From contig JADGDE010000001.1 of assembly GCA_016745035.1 (NCBI GenBank), positions 1,233,668-1,297,667 on the forward strand: a stretch of DNA of 64,000 nucleotides, in the 5' to 3' direction. Made by a program: the position numbers and the translations under genes. This stretch comes from Thiotrichales bacterium (GTDB taxonomy: Bacteria > Pseudomonadota > Gammaproteobacteria > Beggiatoales > Beggiatoaceae). The notes beneath the pieces are model-generated. The model was not told the DNA's origin. It did no database searches and saw only the letters and a list, made by a program, of their open reading frames with translations. Of this stretch, positions 35,734 to 44,455 are shown one piece after another; within the stretch, counting starts at the first letter, position 1, and the number at the start of each line of letters is the position of its first letter.

Positions 35734-36615
35734 ATGTTACAAGGTAGTATGGTCGCTTTAGTTACACCAATGAATACAGATGGGCAAACAGATTTTGCTG
35801 CCTTGTCAAAACTGGTGGACTACCATGTCGAGCATAAGACCGACGCCATTGTTGCCGTTGGCACCACTGGCGAATCAGCAACCCTCAATATTGATGAACA
35901 TTGCCAAGTCGTTGATGCCGTGGTCAAACAAGTCGCAGGAAAAATCCCTGTGATTGCCGGCACGGGAGCCAATTCGACTGCTGAAGCCATCGAGTTGTCA
36001 AAACGTGCCAAAGCATTAGGTGTCAGTGCCGGGCTATCAGTGACCCCTTATTATAATAAACCCACCCAAGCGGGCTTAATGGCACATTATCAAGCCATTG
36101 TTGATGCGGTGGATTTGCCACAAATTCTTTATAATGTCCCCGGGCGTACCGCCTGTGACTTATTGCCCGAAACCGTGGGCGAGTTGGCAAAACTGGATAA
36201 CATTGTTGGGCTAAAAGATGCGACCGGGGATTTGACCCGTGTGCGCAAACATCAAAGCTTGTGTCCGGTGAATTTTGGTTTATATAGTGGTGATGATGCC
36301 AGCAGCTTAGAATTTTTATTTTTAGGTGGGCATGGGGTGATTTCGGTCACCGCCAATGTTGCGCCTGCGGCGATGCATGATTTATGTGTCAGTGCCATGA
36401 ATCTTGATAAAGCCGCCGCGGTGGCGATTGATGCGCGCCTCCAAGGGCTGCACAAAGATTTATTTATTGAAGCCAACCCCACCCCAGTCAAATGGGCTGT
36501 GGAACGCATGGGCTTAATGTCCGAAGGCATTCGTCTGCCTTTATTGCCTTTGACAACAGCAGGTCAAGCGCGGGTTGAAGCGGCTATGATTCAAGCCGGC
36601 GTTATTGACGGATAG
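35734..36615 (+). CDS. dapA: 4-hydroxy-tetrahydrodipicolinate synthase
   Basis: DapA condenses pyruvate with aspartate semialdehyde in lysine and diaminopimelate synthesis. The 293-residue TIM-barrel protein has the catalytic Lys161 (VGLKDATGD) forming the Schiff base, Tyr133 (LYNVPGRT) and the pyruvate-binding GTTGES motif near residue 43, in the same positions as the E. coli enzyme. GAGGA before the ATG supports the start. It is followed after 47 bp by bamC, the conserved enterobacterial and gammaproteobacterial neighbour. Confidence 0.97.
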   Translation: MLQGSMVALVTPMNTDGQTDFAALSKLVDYHVEHKTDAIVAVGTTGESATLNIDEHCQVVDAVVKQVAGKIPVIAGTGANSTAEAIELSKRAKALGVSAGLSVTPYYNKPTQAGLMAHYQAIVDAVDLPQILYNVPGRTACDLLPETVGELAKLDNIVGLKDATGDLTRVRKHQSLCPVNFGLYSGDDASSLEFLFLGGHGVISVTANVAPAAMHDLCVSAMNLDKAAAVAIDARLQGLHKDLFIEANPTPVKWAVERMGLMSEGIRLPLLPLTTAGQARVEAAMIQAGVIDG

Positions 36616-36662
36616 GCTTAAACAGCACCGTTATTTTACAGGATAAATTTGCGAGAAAACCC

Positions 36663-37760
36663 ATGAAACAGCCGATACTTATCCGAGCTATCAGTTTAGG
36701 AGTCATCACCGCCTTGTTTGCAGGTTGCGGTGTGATTACCACAGAAGATCGCCGTGTTGAATACAAAAAAAGCAAGATTGCCAATCCTTTGGAATTACCA
36801 CCGGATTTGAATGCCAGTTTAGAAGATGAGTTGGTGATTCCCGGCGCAGATAAAGAGGCTTCGTATTCTGACTATGTCAATACACAGGCTTCAAACACGC
36901 CAGAATCACGTAAAAGCAATATATTGCCTGAGCAAACGGGTGTCACGCTTAAGCGCACCGCCAGTCAGTATTGGCTTAAAGTCGAGCAGCCAGTCGATAA
37001 AGTCTGGTCTCAAGTACGCAATTTCTGGCTCGATAGTGGTTTTCGCTTAGATATGGAAAATGCCAATATCGGCGTGATGGAAACCCAATGGAACGAAAAC
37101 CGAGGTGATATTCCCCAAGATATTATTCGCCGTACCTTGGGTAAAGTCACCGACTTTCTTTGGTCAGCGGGAACCCAAGACCGATTTCGGATGCGCTTAG
37201 AACGTGGTGATAATAATGCCACGGAAGTTTATATCCGCCACCGGGGCATGGAAGAAGTCGCCAAGGGTGAAGACTTTGTCTGGCAAGCCCGTCCTGCCGA
37301 TCCTGAGCTTGAAAAAGAAATGATCAAGCGTTTAATGGTCTATTTGGGTAATACCGAAGCCGAATCACGTAAACAAATTACCGATTTAGCCAAAGATAAA
37401 GCCAAAGCCCAACGCCGTGATGAGTCAATTTTAATCTTGGCTGATTTCCCCGTCTCTTGGCAGCGTGCAGGGCAAGCTTTAGATCGGGCAGGTTTCACTT
37501 TGATGGATAAAAACCGCGATCAAGGCACATTCTTTATTCGCCAATTGCCACAAAAACAAGTGCTTGAGGAAAAAGGCTTTTTCTCTAGTTTAGCTTTCTG
37601 GAAAGGTAAAGAAAAAGCTAAAGTTGAGGAAATCAATTTGAAACTCAAACCAACAGCAGCCGGAACAGTGGTCACAGTTCAAGCAGCAAAACCTGATGCT
37701 GTGGTTGATAATAAGCTGAAAAACACGGTGTTAGATCTGTTATTTGAACAGCTTAAATAG
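36663..37760 (+). CDS. bamC: Outer membrane assembly factor BamC
   Basis: A 365-residue lipoprotein of the BAM complex, which folds beta-barrel proteins into the outer membrane. Lipobox LFAGCG; then the unstructured N-terminal lasso with NPLELPPDLN, which binds BamD in the family; then two helix-grip domains (about residues 105-215 and 250-365). The first holds QYWLKVEQPVDKVWSQVRNF, typical of NlpB/BamC. The position right after dapA agrees with the E. coli dapA-nlpB order. A strong terminator follows. Confidence 0.93.
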   Translation: MKQPILIRAISLGVITALFAGCGVITTEDRRVEYKKSKIANPLELPPDLNASLEDELVIPGADKEASYSDYVNTQASNTPESRKSNILPEQTGVTLKRTASQYWLKVEQPVDKVWSQVRNFWLDSGFRLDMENANIGVMETQWNENRGDIPQDIIRRTLGKVTDFLWSAGTQDRFRMRLERGDNNATEVYIRHRGMEEVAKGEDFVWQARPADPELEKEMIKRLMVYLGNTEAESRKQITDLAKDKAKAQRRDESILILADFPVSWQRAGQALDRAGFTLMDKNRDQGTFFIRQLPQKQVLEEKGFFSSLAFWKGKEKAKVEEINLKLKPTAAGTVVTVQAAKPDAVVDNKLKNTVLDLLFEQLK

Positions 37761-37772
37761 TTGATGTTGTCT

Positions 37773-37813
37773 AAAGGCTCATTTTGACTTAGAAGGTCGA
37801 AATGAGCCTTTTT
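37773..37813 (+). terminator. Rho-independent terminator after dapA-bamC
   Basis: AAAGGCTCATTT pairs perfectly with AAATGAGCCTTT, with a T-run continuing to 37813. It lies 12 bp past the bamC stop. Confidence 0.9.
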
Positions 37814-37887
37814 CCACTATGCGAGCTTTTCTTCGACATAGTGAAATTCAGCCTTTGCATCACATCAATTATTAATGAGGATGTCTC

Positions 37888-40317
37888 ATGGCAGTGTTCC
37901 GCAACCTTTTGCGGCATTTACCTAGCCCTTATCTACTGCAAGATATTGTCCTTGTTAGCCTCCTGCTGTCGGCTGGCTTTTATCTCAACAAACTGATTAA
38001 TCTGCAACAAATTGATAGTCATTTGAATCAGATTTATCAAGAGGTTGAGCTAAAGACAGAACTCGTCACTGAAATGCAAAAAATCTCTTTGCAACGCTTA
38101 CTCATTTTGCATCAAATGGCTTTGAAGAAAAATGTCTTTGAACGCGAAAATTTGTATGCGCGTTTTCAAATGTTTGGTGGGAAATTTATCAGTTTACGCT
38201 TGCGCTTTGAAAGCCTCGAATTGAGTCGAATTGAAAAACAACATTTGAATGAAAACCGTAACCTCTTTAGGGTTTTATCAATACAACGGGCTGAAATTGC
38301 TAACAAACTCATCAGCGGAGAGGATCAACAAGGAAAGAACAGTGTACGTTCCCTCACAAATTATAATGAAATATTAATCGGCTTGAATAAGCTATTAATC
38401 GCACAAAGTTATCGTATACGCCTCGCAAAAGTCAGCGCTGAAGAACAAAAACAACAAGCTTATTGGCAATTTGGCCCTTTAGGAAAAGGGATTTTTATTC
38501 TTAATTTTTTTATCGCGATACAAATCATGCTTCGTCACGCCCAAATTCGTCGCAAAACGCGCCGTCTTAAACAGAATTTCCGTCAAAAAATTCAACTCAA
38601 AGAACGCACGCTCAATGCCTTAAATTATAAGCTTGAGCAAAGTAATACGGAACTTAAAGAAGAGGTGGTATATTTACGTCAAGAAATGACCAAGTTACGC
38701 CAAGCCAATTTGGTTAGCGAAGCCGCTAGCCGCTTTAAAGGCGAGTTTCTTGCCAATATGAGCCATGAAATTCGCACGCCACTCAATGCTGTCATTGGTA
38801 TGACCACTTTGCTTCGAGAAACACAGCTAAGCCCGGTACAGCAAGATTATGTCGACACCATCAATAATAGCAGCGATGCGCTGCTGGCTTTAATTAATGA
38901 TATTTTAGACTTTTCCAAAATTAATGCCGGCAAATTGGAATTGGAACACGCTCCTTTTAGCTTGTTTACTTGTGTCGAGGCAGCGGTTGATTTAGTGACC
39001 TCAAAGGCGGTGGAAAAGCATTTAGAAATTTTAGTGTTTTTTGATCCGAATATCCCAGCGGAAGTCTGGGGCGATATGGCACGTTTACGCCAAGTCTTGA
39101 TTAATTTATTAAGTAATGCGGTTAAATTTACTGCTGAGGGCGAAATCACCGTACTGGTACAAAGCCGTTACCGGGCGGATAAACATCAAGTTGAGTTAGA
39201 AATCACCATCAAGGACACCGGTATTGGTCTGCCACCTGAGAAAATTGAACATTTGTTTGAATCTTTTAATCAACTCGATACCTCGATTACCCGTAATTAT
39301 GGCGGTACAGGGCTGGGGCTGACTATCAGCAAACAATTGGTTGCCTTAATGGGGGGTAAAATCTGGGTCGATAGTGAACTGGAAAAAGGCTCAGCCTTCC
39401 ATTTCACCGTCCATGTCGATACCAAACAAATGCATCCCGAAGCCTATCTGCAACAACCTCATACTTTATTGCAGGGGAAAAAACTCTTGGTGGTTGAAGG
39501 CAACCTAAATAATCAGCGCTTGATCCAAGGTTATACCAGCATTTGGGGGCTGAATTGTGACATGGTAGCGCAAGGTGGACAAGCGCTCGAATTATTAGCT
39601 AAGCAACGCTACGATGGCGTGATTGTCGATATGGAAATCACCGATATGCACGGTTTGATGCTCTGTCAACAAATTCATACACAAGCCCCAAAAACACCGG
39701 TATTATTATTGGTGTCTTTAGGTTCTTTGGCTTGGCAAGAAGAGGATAATCGACACTTATTCCGTTTACATTTACATAAACCGATTAAAGTACGGCATCT
39801 ATTTACCGCACTACAAAATTTACTCAAAACCCCAAAGCCACAATTATTTCGTGCCGATAAAACCGCTATTAGTCCGGGAATACAAAGCCCAGTTAAAACC
39901 GCAACGCCACAAGAAACCCCGCCAGCGCTGCGCATTCTCATGGCGGAGGATAACTTAGTAAACCAAAAAGTGGCTTTATTACTGTTAAGTAAACTCGGCT
40001 ACCGTGCTGATGTCAGCAATAATGGCAAAGAGGCCTTGGATGCCTTGGAAAAACAAGATTACGATGTGATTTTAATGGATATGCAAATGCCGGAGATGGA
40101 CGGCATGGAGGCGACTAAACGCATTCGAGCCGATTTTCCGGCAGAAAAACAGCCTTATATTATTGCCATGACGGCACACGCCATGAGTGGTTATCGAGAA
40201 ACTTGCCTTGAGGCGGGGATGAATCATTACATCACCAAACCGGTACACCGACACCATCTCAAAGAAGCGTTACAAGACAGCATCGAGTTTAGACAAAAAC
40301 AAGCCGGTGATAATTAG
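37888..40317 (+). CDS. Hybrid sensor histidine kinase with two receivers (BarA-like layout)
   Basis: An 809-residue membrane kinase: two transmembrane helices (about 18-36 and 196-212) enclosing a helical periplasmic sensor, a long coiled coil (about 225-280), HisKA with phosphoacceptor His293 in [13 protein letters not shown], HATPase with N box [12 protein letters not shown] and GTGLGLTIS, then two receivers. The first (about 530-645) has VVEGN where an acidic pair is expected, though its VDMEI Asp and late Lys remain, so it is probably impaired. The second (about 680-800) is canonical: AEDN, Asp731 in [12 protein letters not shown], Lys in ITKPV. There is no Hpt domain and no adjacent response regulator, so phosphate must pass to a separate Hpt protein. 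The input signal is unknown. Confidence 0.9.
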   Translation: MAVFRNLLRHLPSPYLLQDIVLVSLLLSAGFYLNKLINLQQIDSHLNQIYQEVELKTELVTEMQKISLQRLLILHQMALKKNVFERENLYARFQMFGGKFISLRLRFESLELSRIEKQHLNENRNLFRVLSIQRAEIANKLISGEDQQGKNSVRSLTNYNEILIGLNKLLIAQSYRIRLAKVSAEEQKQQAYWQFGPLGKGIFILNFFIAIQIMLRHAQIRRKTRRLKQNFRQKIQLKERTLNALNYKLEQSNTELKEEVVYLRQEMTKLRQANLVSEAASRFKGEFLANMSHEIRTPLNAVIGMTTLLRETQLSPVQQDYVDTINNSSDALLALINDILDFSKINAGKLELEHAPFSLFTCVEAAVDLVTSKAVEKHLEILVFFDPNIPAEVWGDMARLRQVLINLLSNAVKFTAEGEITVLVQSRYRADKHQVELEITIKDTGIGLPPEKIEHLFESFNQLDTSITRNYGGTGLGLTISKQLVALMGGKIWVDSELEKGSAFHFTVHVDTKQMHPEAYLQQPHTLLQGKKLLVVEGNLNNQRLIQGYTSIWGLNCDMVAQGGQALELLAKQRYDGVIVDMEITDMHGLMLCQQIHTQAPKTPVLLLVSLGSLAWQEEDNRHLFRLHLHKPIKVRHLFTALQNLLKTPKPQLFRADKTAISPGIQSPVKTATPQETPPALRILMAEDNLVNQKVALLLLSKLGYRADVSNNGKEALDALEKQDYDVILMDMQMPEMDGMEATKRIRADFPAEKQPYIIAMTAHAMSGYRETCLEAGMNHYITKPVHRHHLKEALQDSIEFRQKQAGDN

Positions 40318-40367
40318 CCTGACACAGCGCCGAGTTGATAGCTATTATTTGCAAGCGGTTTTATTTT

Positions 40368-40410
40368 TAAACGTTTGAATTTAATAATTAAAATTAAATT
40401 CAAACGTTTA
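40368..40410. promoter_or_regulatory. AT-rich 18-bp perfect inverted repeat
   Basis: TAAACGTTTGAATTTAAT and its exact complement flank a seven-base loop. Each arm contains the palindrome AAACGTTT. It lies 51 bp after the kinase gene and 130 bp before the PfkB gene. It could be an operator pair for a dimeric repressor or a transcript-end hairpin; no T-run follows. Confidence 0.65.
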
Positions 40411-40473
40411 TAATCAGAAAAGAAAAGCCCAGAATATTCGAGTTTTTCACTAGAAAATCCATTTGAGTATGCT

Positions 40474-40501
40474 TTTTAACTAGACTTTTTGCTAGTTAAA
40501 A
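40474..40501. promoter_or_regulatory. 10-bp inverted repeat in the PfkB upstream region
   Basis: TTTTAACTAG (40474-40483) and CTAGTTAAAA (40492-40501) are perfect complements around an eight-base T-rich loop. It ends 39 bp before the PfkB start and may be an operator or part of the leader. Confidence 0.55.
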
Positions 40502-40540
40502 TGGCAAACTTAGGGTTTTTGTTGCCAGAAAGGATGATGA

Positions 40541-41479
40541 ATGGCGGTCTTGATTTGCGGCTCGTTTGCTTATGACACCATAATGGTGTTTCCCGACCAG
40601 TTTAAAAACCATATTCTCCCTGATAAAGTACACATGCTCAATGTCTCCTTTATGGTACCGGATATGCGCCGTGAATTTGGGGGCTGTGCAGGTAATATTG
40701 CCTATAACCTCGATTTGCTCGGAGGCGATGCCGTGCCAATGGCAACTGTGGGGCGAGACTTTACCCCTTACGCAGCTTGGATGGACGAATGCGGCATTAA
40801 TCGCGACCACATCAAAGAAATCGATAGCAGCTACACGGCTCAAGCTTTTATCACCACTGACCAAAGTGATAATCAAATCACCGCTTTCCATCCCGGTGCT
40901 ATGATGTTGGCGCATGAAAACAAAGTGGCTGATAGTAAAGATATTGATTTAGGTATCGTCTCTCCAGATGGTTTTGATGGCATGATTGAACATGCGCGCC
41001 AATTCGAGCAAGCCGGGATTCCTTTTGTTTTTGACCCCGGTCAGGGGATGCCCATGTTTGATGGCGACGATTTACGTCAGTTTATCCAACAAGCGACTTG
41101 GGTGACAGTCAATGATTACGAATGGCAATTAATGCAAGAGCGTACGGGCTGGGATGAAACGGAAGTGATTAAACATGTCGATGCCCTAATCGTCACCAGA
41201 GGCGGTGAAGGCTCAGATATTTACTTGAAAGATAAACATATCCAAATCCCTAATGCTAAAGTCGATGCAGTGGTTGACCCCACAGGTTGCGGTGATGCGT
41301 ATCGCGGTGGTTTATTATTTGGGCTTTCCAAAGGTTTGGACTGGGAAGTCACAGGTCGTATCGCTTCTTTGATGGGGGCAATTAAGGTAGAGCAAGCAGG
41401 TACGCAAAACCATCAAATCACTCTGGATAGTTTTAAACAGCGTTACCAACAAGCCTTCGGGCAAACACTGGCTTTATAG
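40541..41479 (+). CDS. PfkB-family sugar/nucleoside kinase 1
   Basis: A 312-residue ribokinase-fold kinase. The N-terminus has the family pattern (VLICGSFAYDTI; REFGGCAGNIAYNLDLLGG) and the C-terminus the active-site signature DPTGCGDAYRGGLLFGL with the catalytic base Asp in GCGD. The form is that of the adenosine-kinase-like PfkB proteins common in beta- and gammaproteobacteria; substrate not assignable by eye. AAGGA ten bases upstream supports the start. It heads a run pfkB-pfkB-pyrE-ispB with short gaps or overlaps, and PyrE is in pyrimidine synthesis, mildly favouring a nucleoside or ribose substrate. Confidence 0.88.
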   Translation: MAVLICGSFAYDTIMVFPDQFKNHILPDKVHMLNVSFMVPDMRREFGGCAGNIAYNLDLLGGDAVPMATVGRDFTPYAAWMDECGINRDHIKEIDSSYTAQAFITTDQSDNQITAFHPGAMMLAHENKVADSKDIDLGIVSPDGFDGMIEHARQFEQAGIPFVFDPGQGMPMFDGDDLRQFIQQATWVTVNDYEWQLMQERTGWDETEVIKHVDALIVTRGGEGSDIYLKDKHIQIPNAKVDAVVDPTGCGDAYRGGLLFGLSKGLDWEVTGRIASLMGAIKVEQAGTQNHQITLDSFKQRYQQAFGQTLAL

Positions 41480-41529
41480 TCGTTTACTTATGTTACACAT
41501 ATGCCTAAGTCAACGATAGGATAATACGC

Positions 41530-42489
41530 ATGTCTATATTTGTTTGTGGTTCATTGGCTTTCGACACCACGATGGTGCTTGATAACAAGTTGCGCGTCAG
41601 TAGCAATCAAACATCCAATGAATCCCAAGCCGTGGAAGCAGATTTTTCTGTGCCAGACTTACGTCGAGACTTTGGCGGCGGTGCGGGTAATATCGTCTAC
41701 AACTTAAAAATGCTTGGCATTAATGCGATACCCGTGGGTACGGTTGGCATCGACTTTAATACCTATCGTAACTGGCTGGATAAACAAGGCATTGATCAAC
41801 ACGCGATCAAGGTCATTGATCACAGTTATACCGCGCACACCTATATTACCCTTGATATGGATGATAACCGTATCACGGCTTTTCATCCTGGGGCAATGAG
41901 CTTTTCGCATTTTAATCGCATGAATATGCGCGAAGATCATCCAACAATGGGGGTCATTGCGCCAGATGGTGAAGAGGGTATGCGTATTCATGCCGACCAA
42001 TTTACCGAAGCCAATGTGCCCTTTTTGTACTATCCCAGCCACAGTATGCATAAAATGCTCGAAGATGAATGGCTACATTTAATCGAGCAATCTGCCTGGA
42101 CAGTGCTCAGTGCCGAGCAATGTGATTGTATGGAAAAAAGTTTAGGCATATCGGCCGAACAATTATCTTTCCGTGTTAAAGCCCTAATTGTGAATCAAAG
42201 TCAGAGCCAAGGCGCGCGTATTTATCACAACGGTCTTTGTCATCAAATCCCCAAAATTGCGCCTCAAGTGCATTATGATGTCTCTGGAGCCGATGATGCC
42301 TTTTGTGCAGGTATCCTTTATGGACTCAAAAATGATATAGACTGGGATACCACCGGTCGCCTTGCCAGCCTTATCAAAGCGATTAAAACCGAACATCATG
42401 GCACACAACAACACTCGCTTAGCTTGGAACAACTCAAACAACGGTTTCAAGAGGTTTTCCATTACGAACTTTTGACCTCACCCTTATGA
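41530..42489 (+). CDS. PfkB-family kinase 2, divergent tandem paralogue
   Basis: A 319-residue paralogue of the preceding gene, with the same start ([14 protein letters not shown]), the [15 protein letters not shown] block and the AFHPGAM segment. The active-site signature is altered: where the first copy reads DPTGCGDAY, this one reads DVSGADDAF, so the anion-hole glycine before the catalytic Asp is Asp. Acidic substitution there would be expected to disturb phosphoryl transfer; the protein may be a regulatory partner or have another substrate. It also carries an insertion of about 10 residues near position 20-35. It overlaps pyrE by four bases. Confidence 0.82.
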   Translation: MSIFVCGSLAFDTTMVLDNKLRVSSNQTSNESQAVEADFSVPDLRRDFGGGAGNIVYNLKMLGINAIPVGTVGIDFNTYRNWLDKQGIDQHAIKVIDHSYTAHTYITLDMDDNRITAFHPGAMSFSHFNRMNMREDHPTMGVIAPDGEEGMRIHADQFTEANVPFLYYPSHSMHKMLEDEWLHLIEQSAWTVLSAEQCDCMEKSLGISAEQLSFRVKALIVNQSQSQGARIYHNGLCHQIPKIAPQVHYDVSGADDAFCAGILYGLKNDIDWDTTGRLASLIKAIKTEHHGTQQHSLSLEQLKQRFQEVFHYELLTSPL

Positions 42490-43130
42490 AACAAATACAA
42501 CAACTCGATTTTATCCGTTTTGCCATTGCCCATAAGGTCTTGCGTTTTGGTGAATTTACTTTGAAATCAGGACGTAAAAGTCCTTATTTTTTTAATGCCG
42601 GCCTTTTTAATCACGGGGCAGCGCTTGCCGCCTTAAGTGAATTTTATGCCCAGACTATTATGAATTCTGAGGCAAACGTCGATATGCTTTTTGGACCCGC
42701 TTACAAAGGCATCCCTTTGGTCAGTACCACTGCCGTGGCTTTAGCCAATCATCACAATACCGATTTACCCTATTGTTTTGATAGAAAAGAAGTCAAAGAC
42801 CATGGCGAAGGCGGACAATTAGTCGGTGCGCCACTCAAAGGCAAGGTGATGATTTTAGATGATGTCATCACCGCAGGCACAGCTATTCGTGGCGCACTAG
42901 AAATTATTCGCGCCCACGGTGCTGAGGTTGCCGGTATTGTCATCGCCCTTGACAGACAAGAACGGGGACAAGGGGATTTATCTGCTATTCAAGAACTTGA
43001 ACAACAAGAAAATATCGCGGTTTACAGCATAGCTAATTTAGAAACTATGATGGATTACTTAGCCCAAGACCCCGAATTGGGACAACATCTTGACGCTGTC
43101 AGTGCTTACCGCGATCAATATGGAATCTGA
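42486..43130 (+). CDS. pyrE: Orotate phosphoribosyltransferase
   Basis: PyrE joins orotate and PRPP to give OMP in pyrimidine synthesis. The 214-residue length is standard. Visible motifs: [18 protein letters not shown] at the N-terminus, the catalytic loop [13 protein letters not shown] and the PRPP-binding [17 protein letters not shown]. The ATG overlaps the PfkB2 stop (ATGA), suggesting coupled translation. Confidence 0.96.
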   Translation: MKQIQQLDFIRFAIAHKVLRFGEFTLKSGRKSPYFFNAGLFNHGAALAALSEFYAQTIMNSEANVDMLFGPAYKGIPLVSTTAVALANHHNTDLPYCFDRKEVKDHGEGGQLVGAPLKGKVMILDDVITAGTAIRGALEIIRAHGAEVAGIVIALDRQERGQGDLSAIQELEQQENIAVYSIANLETMMDYLAQDPELGQHLDAVSAYRDQYGI

Positions 43131-43137
43131 TGCGCCA

Positions 43138-44139
43138 ATGACAGAACCCAGCCAACAAGCCTCTGCAAATTTAGATATAGAACAAGTCCGCGCTCTGATG
43201 ACAGAGGACATGGCAGCGGTCAATCAACTGATTGTTGACTCATTTCGTTCCGAAGTCGCCCTGATTAATCAACTCTCTGCCTATTTGATTGGCAGCGGCG
43301 GTAAACGTTTGCGCCCGTTGATTCTATTAATCAGCGCCCGCGTGTTTGATTATGAAGATAAACATCATCACACCCTCGCTGCGGTAATCGAGTTTATCCA
43401 TACCGCCACCTTATTACATGATGATGTCGTTGATGCCTCAGATATGCGCCGAGGCAAGGCCACCGCCAATAATCTTTGGGGCAATGAAGCCAGTGTTTTA
43501 GTCGGGGATTTCCTCTACTCACGGGCTTTTCAAATGATGGTTAAAGTCGAGAGTCTTGAAGTGATGCGGATTTTATCTGATACCACCAATACCATTGCCG
43601 AGGGTGAAGTATTACAATTACTCAATTGCCATGAACCGGATATTAGTGAAGAAGACTATTTAATCGTGATTCGCTCTAAAACAGCAAAACTGTTTGAAGC
43701 CGCCGCTCGCCTAGGCGCAGTCATTAGCGAGCAAAGCTCAGACATAGAACAAGCCTTAGCTTGTTATGGTAGACATCTCGGCACGGCGTTTCAATTGGTC
43801 GATGATGTGCTGGATTATAGTGCCGACTCCGAAGAGCTGGGCAAAAATGTTGGTGATGACTTGGCCGAGGGTAAACCTACTTTACCCCTAATTTATGCGA
43901 TGAAACACGGCAGTGCTGAACAAGCTGATGTGATCCGTGCAGCAATTAAAGCGGGGGGACGCGATCAAATTCAAGCGGTCACAAAAATTATTCACGAAAC
44001 TCAAGCGATTGCCTACACGGCAAAAGCTGCGCGCAAAGAGGCTGAGCTTGCCCTGGCAGCACTGGAAATTTTGCCCGCGACTCCTTATACTGAAGCCCTG
44101 CGCACACTGGCAACGTTTTCTGTCCAACGCAGTTATTAG
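43138..44139 (+). CDS. ispB: Octaprenyl (polyprenyl) diphosphate synthase
   Basis: IspB makes the all-trans prenyl side chain of ubiquinone and menaquinone. The protein has the first aspartate-rich motif in LLHDDVVDASDMRRGKATAN and the second in FQLVDDVLDYSADSEELGKN, together with SGGKRLRPLI. These match IspB more than IspA. The start is uncertain: ATG at 43138 gives 333 residues, close to E. coli IspB; an ATG at 43120 would overlap pyrE by 11 bases. It is followed six bases later by tRNA-Pro. Confidence 0.93.
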   Translation: MTEPSQQASANLDIEQVRALMTEDMAAVNQLIVDSFRSEVALINQLSAYLIGSGGKRLRPLILLISARVFDYEDKHHHTLAAVIEFIHTATLLHDDVVDASDMRRGKATANNLWGNEASVLVGDFLYSRAFQMMVKVESLEVMRILSDTTNTIAEGEVLQLLNCHEPDISEEDYLIVIRSKTAKLFEAAARLGAVISEQSSDIEQALACYGRHLGTAFQLVDDVLDYSADSEELGKNVGDDLAEGKPTLPLIYAMKHGSAEQADVIRAAIKAGGRDQIQAVTKIIHETQAIAYTAKAARKEAELALAALEILPATPYTEALRTLATFSVQRSY

Positions 44140-44145
44140 CTCGAA

Positions 44146-44222
44146 CGGGGTGTAGCTCAGCCTGGTAGAGCACTGTCTTCGGGAGGCAGTGGTCGGAGGT
44201 TCAAATCCTCTCACCCCGACCA
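44146..44222 (+). tRNA. tRNA-Pro (anticodon CGG)
   Basis: A 77-nt cloverleaf with acceptor stem CGGGGTG/CACCCCG, D arm GCTC...GAGC, anticodon stem-loop with loop TTCGGGA (anticodon CGG, reading CCG), T arm GGAGG-TTCAAAT-CCTC(T), and encoded CCA at the 3' end. The T arm and D loop closely match enterobacterial tRNA-Pro. It lies six bases after the ispB stop and may be co-transcribed. Confidence 0.95.
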
Positions 44223-44455
44223 GTCCCCGCCTTTATATCGGTCTGGGTTTTATCTCCCTGAAAAAATCCTAAGTTGATTTTATCCTTGCGCTATAATGTC
44301 GCAGCGACTCTGATTCTAACCGCCGCTTTGAGTCAGTAACGCTAACACCACTTCGTTTTGTTAATGTGAACCCTATGAGCTTAGATCGTCAATCTTATCG
44401 TCGAATGTTATGCAAAAATTATGCAGCTCAATATCTGATATTTGTATTGTAAACT

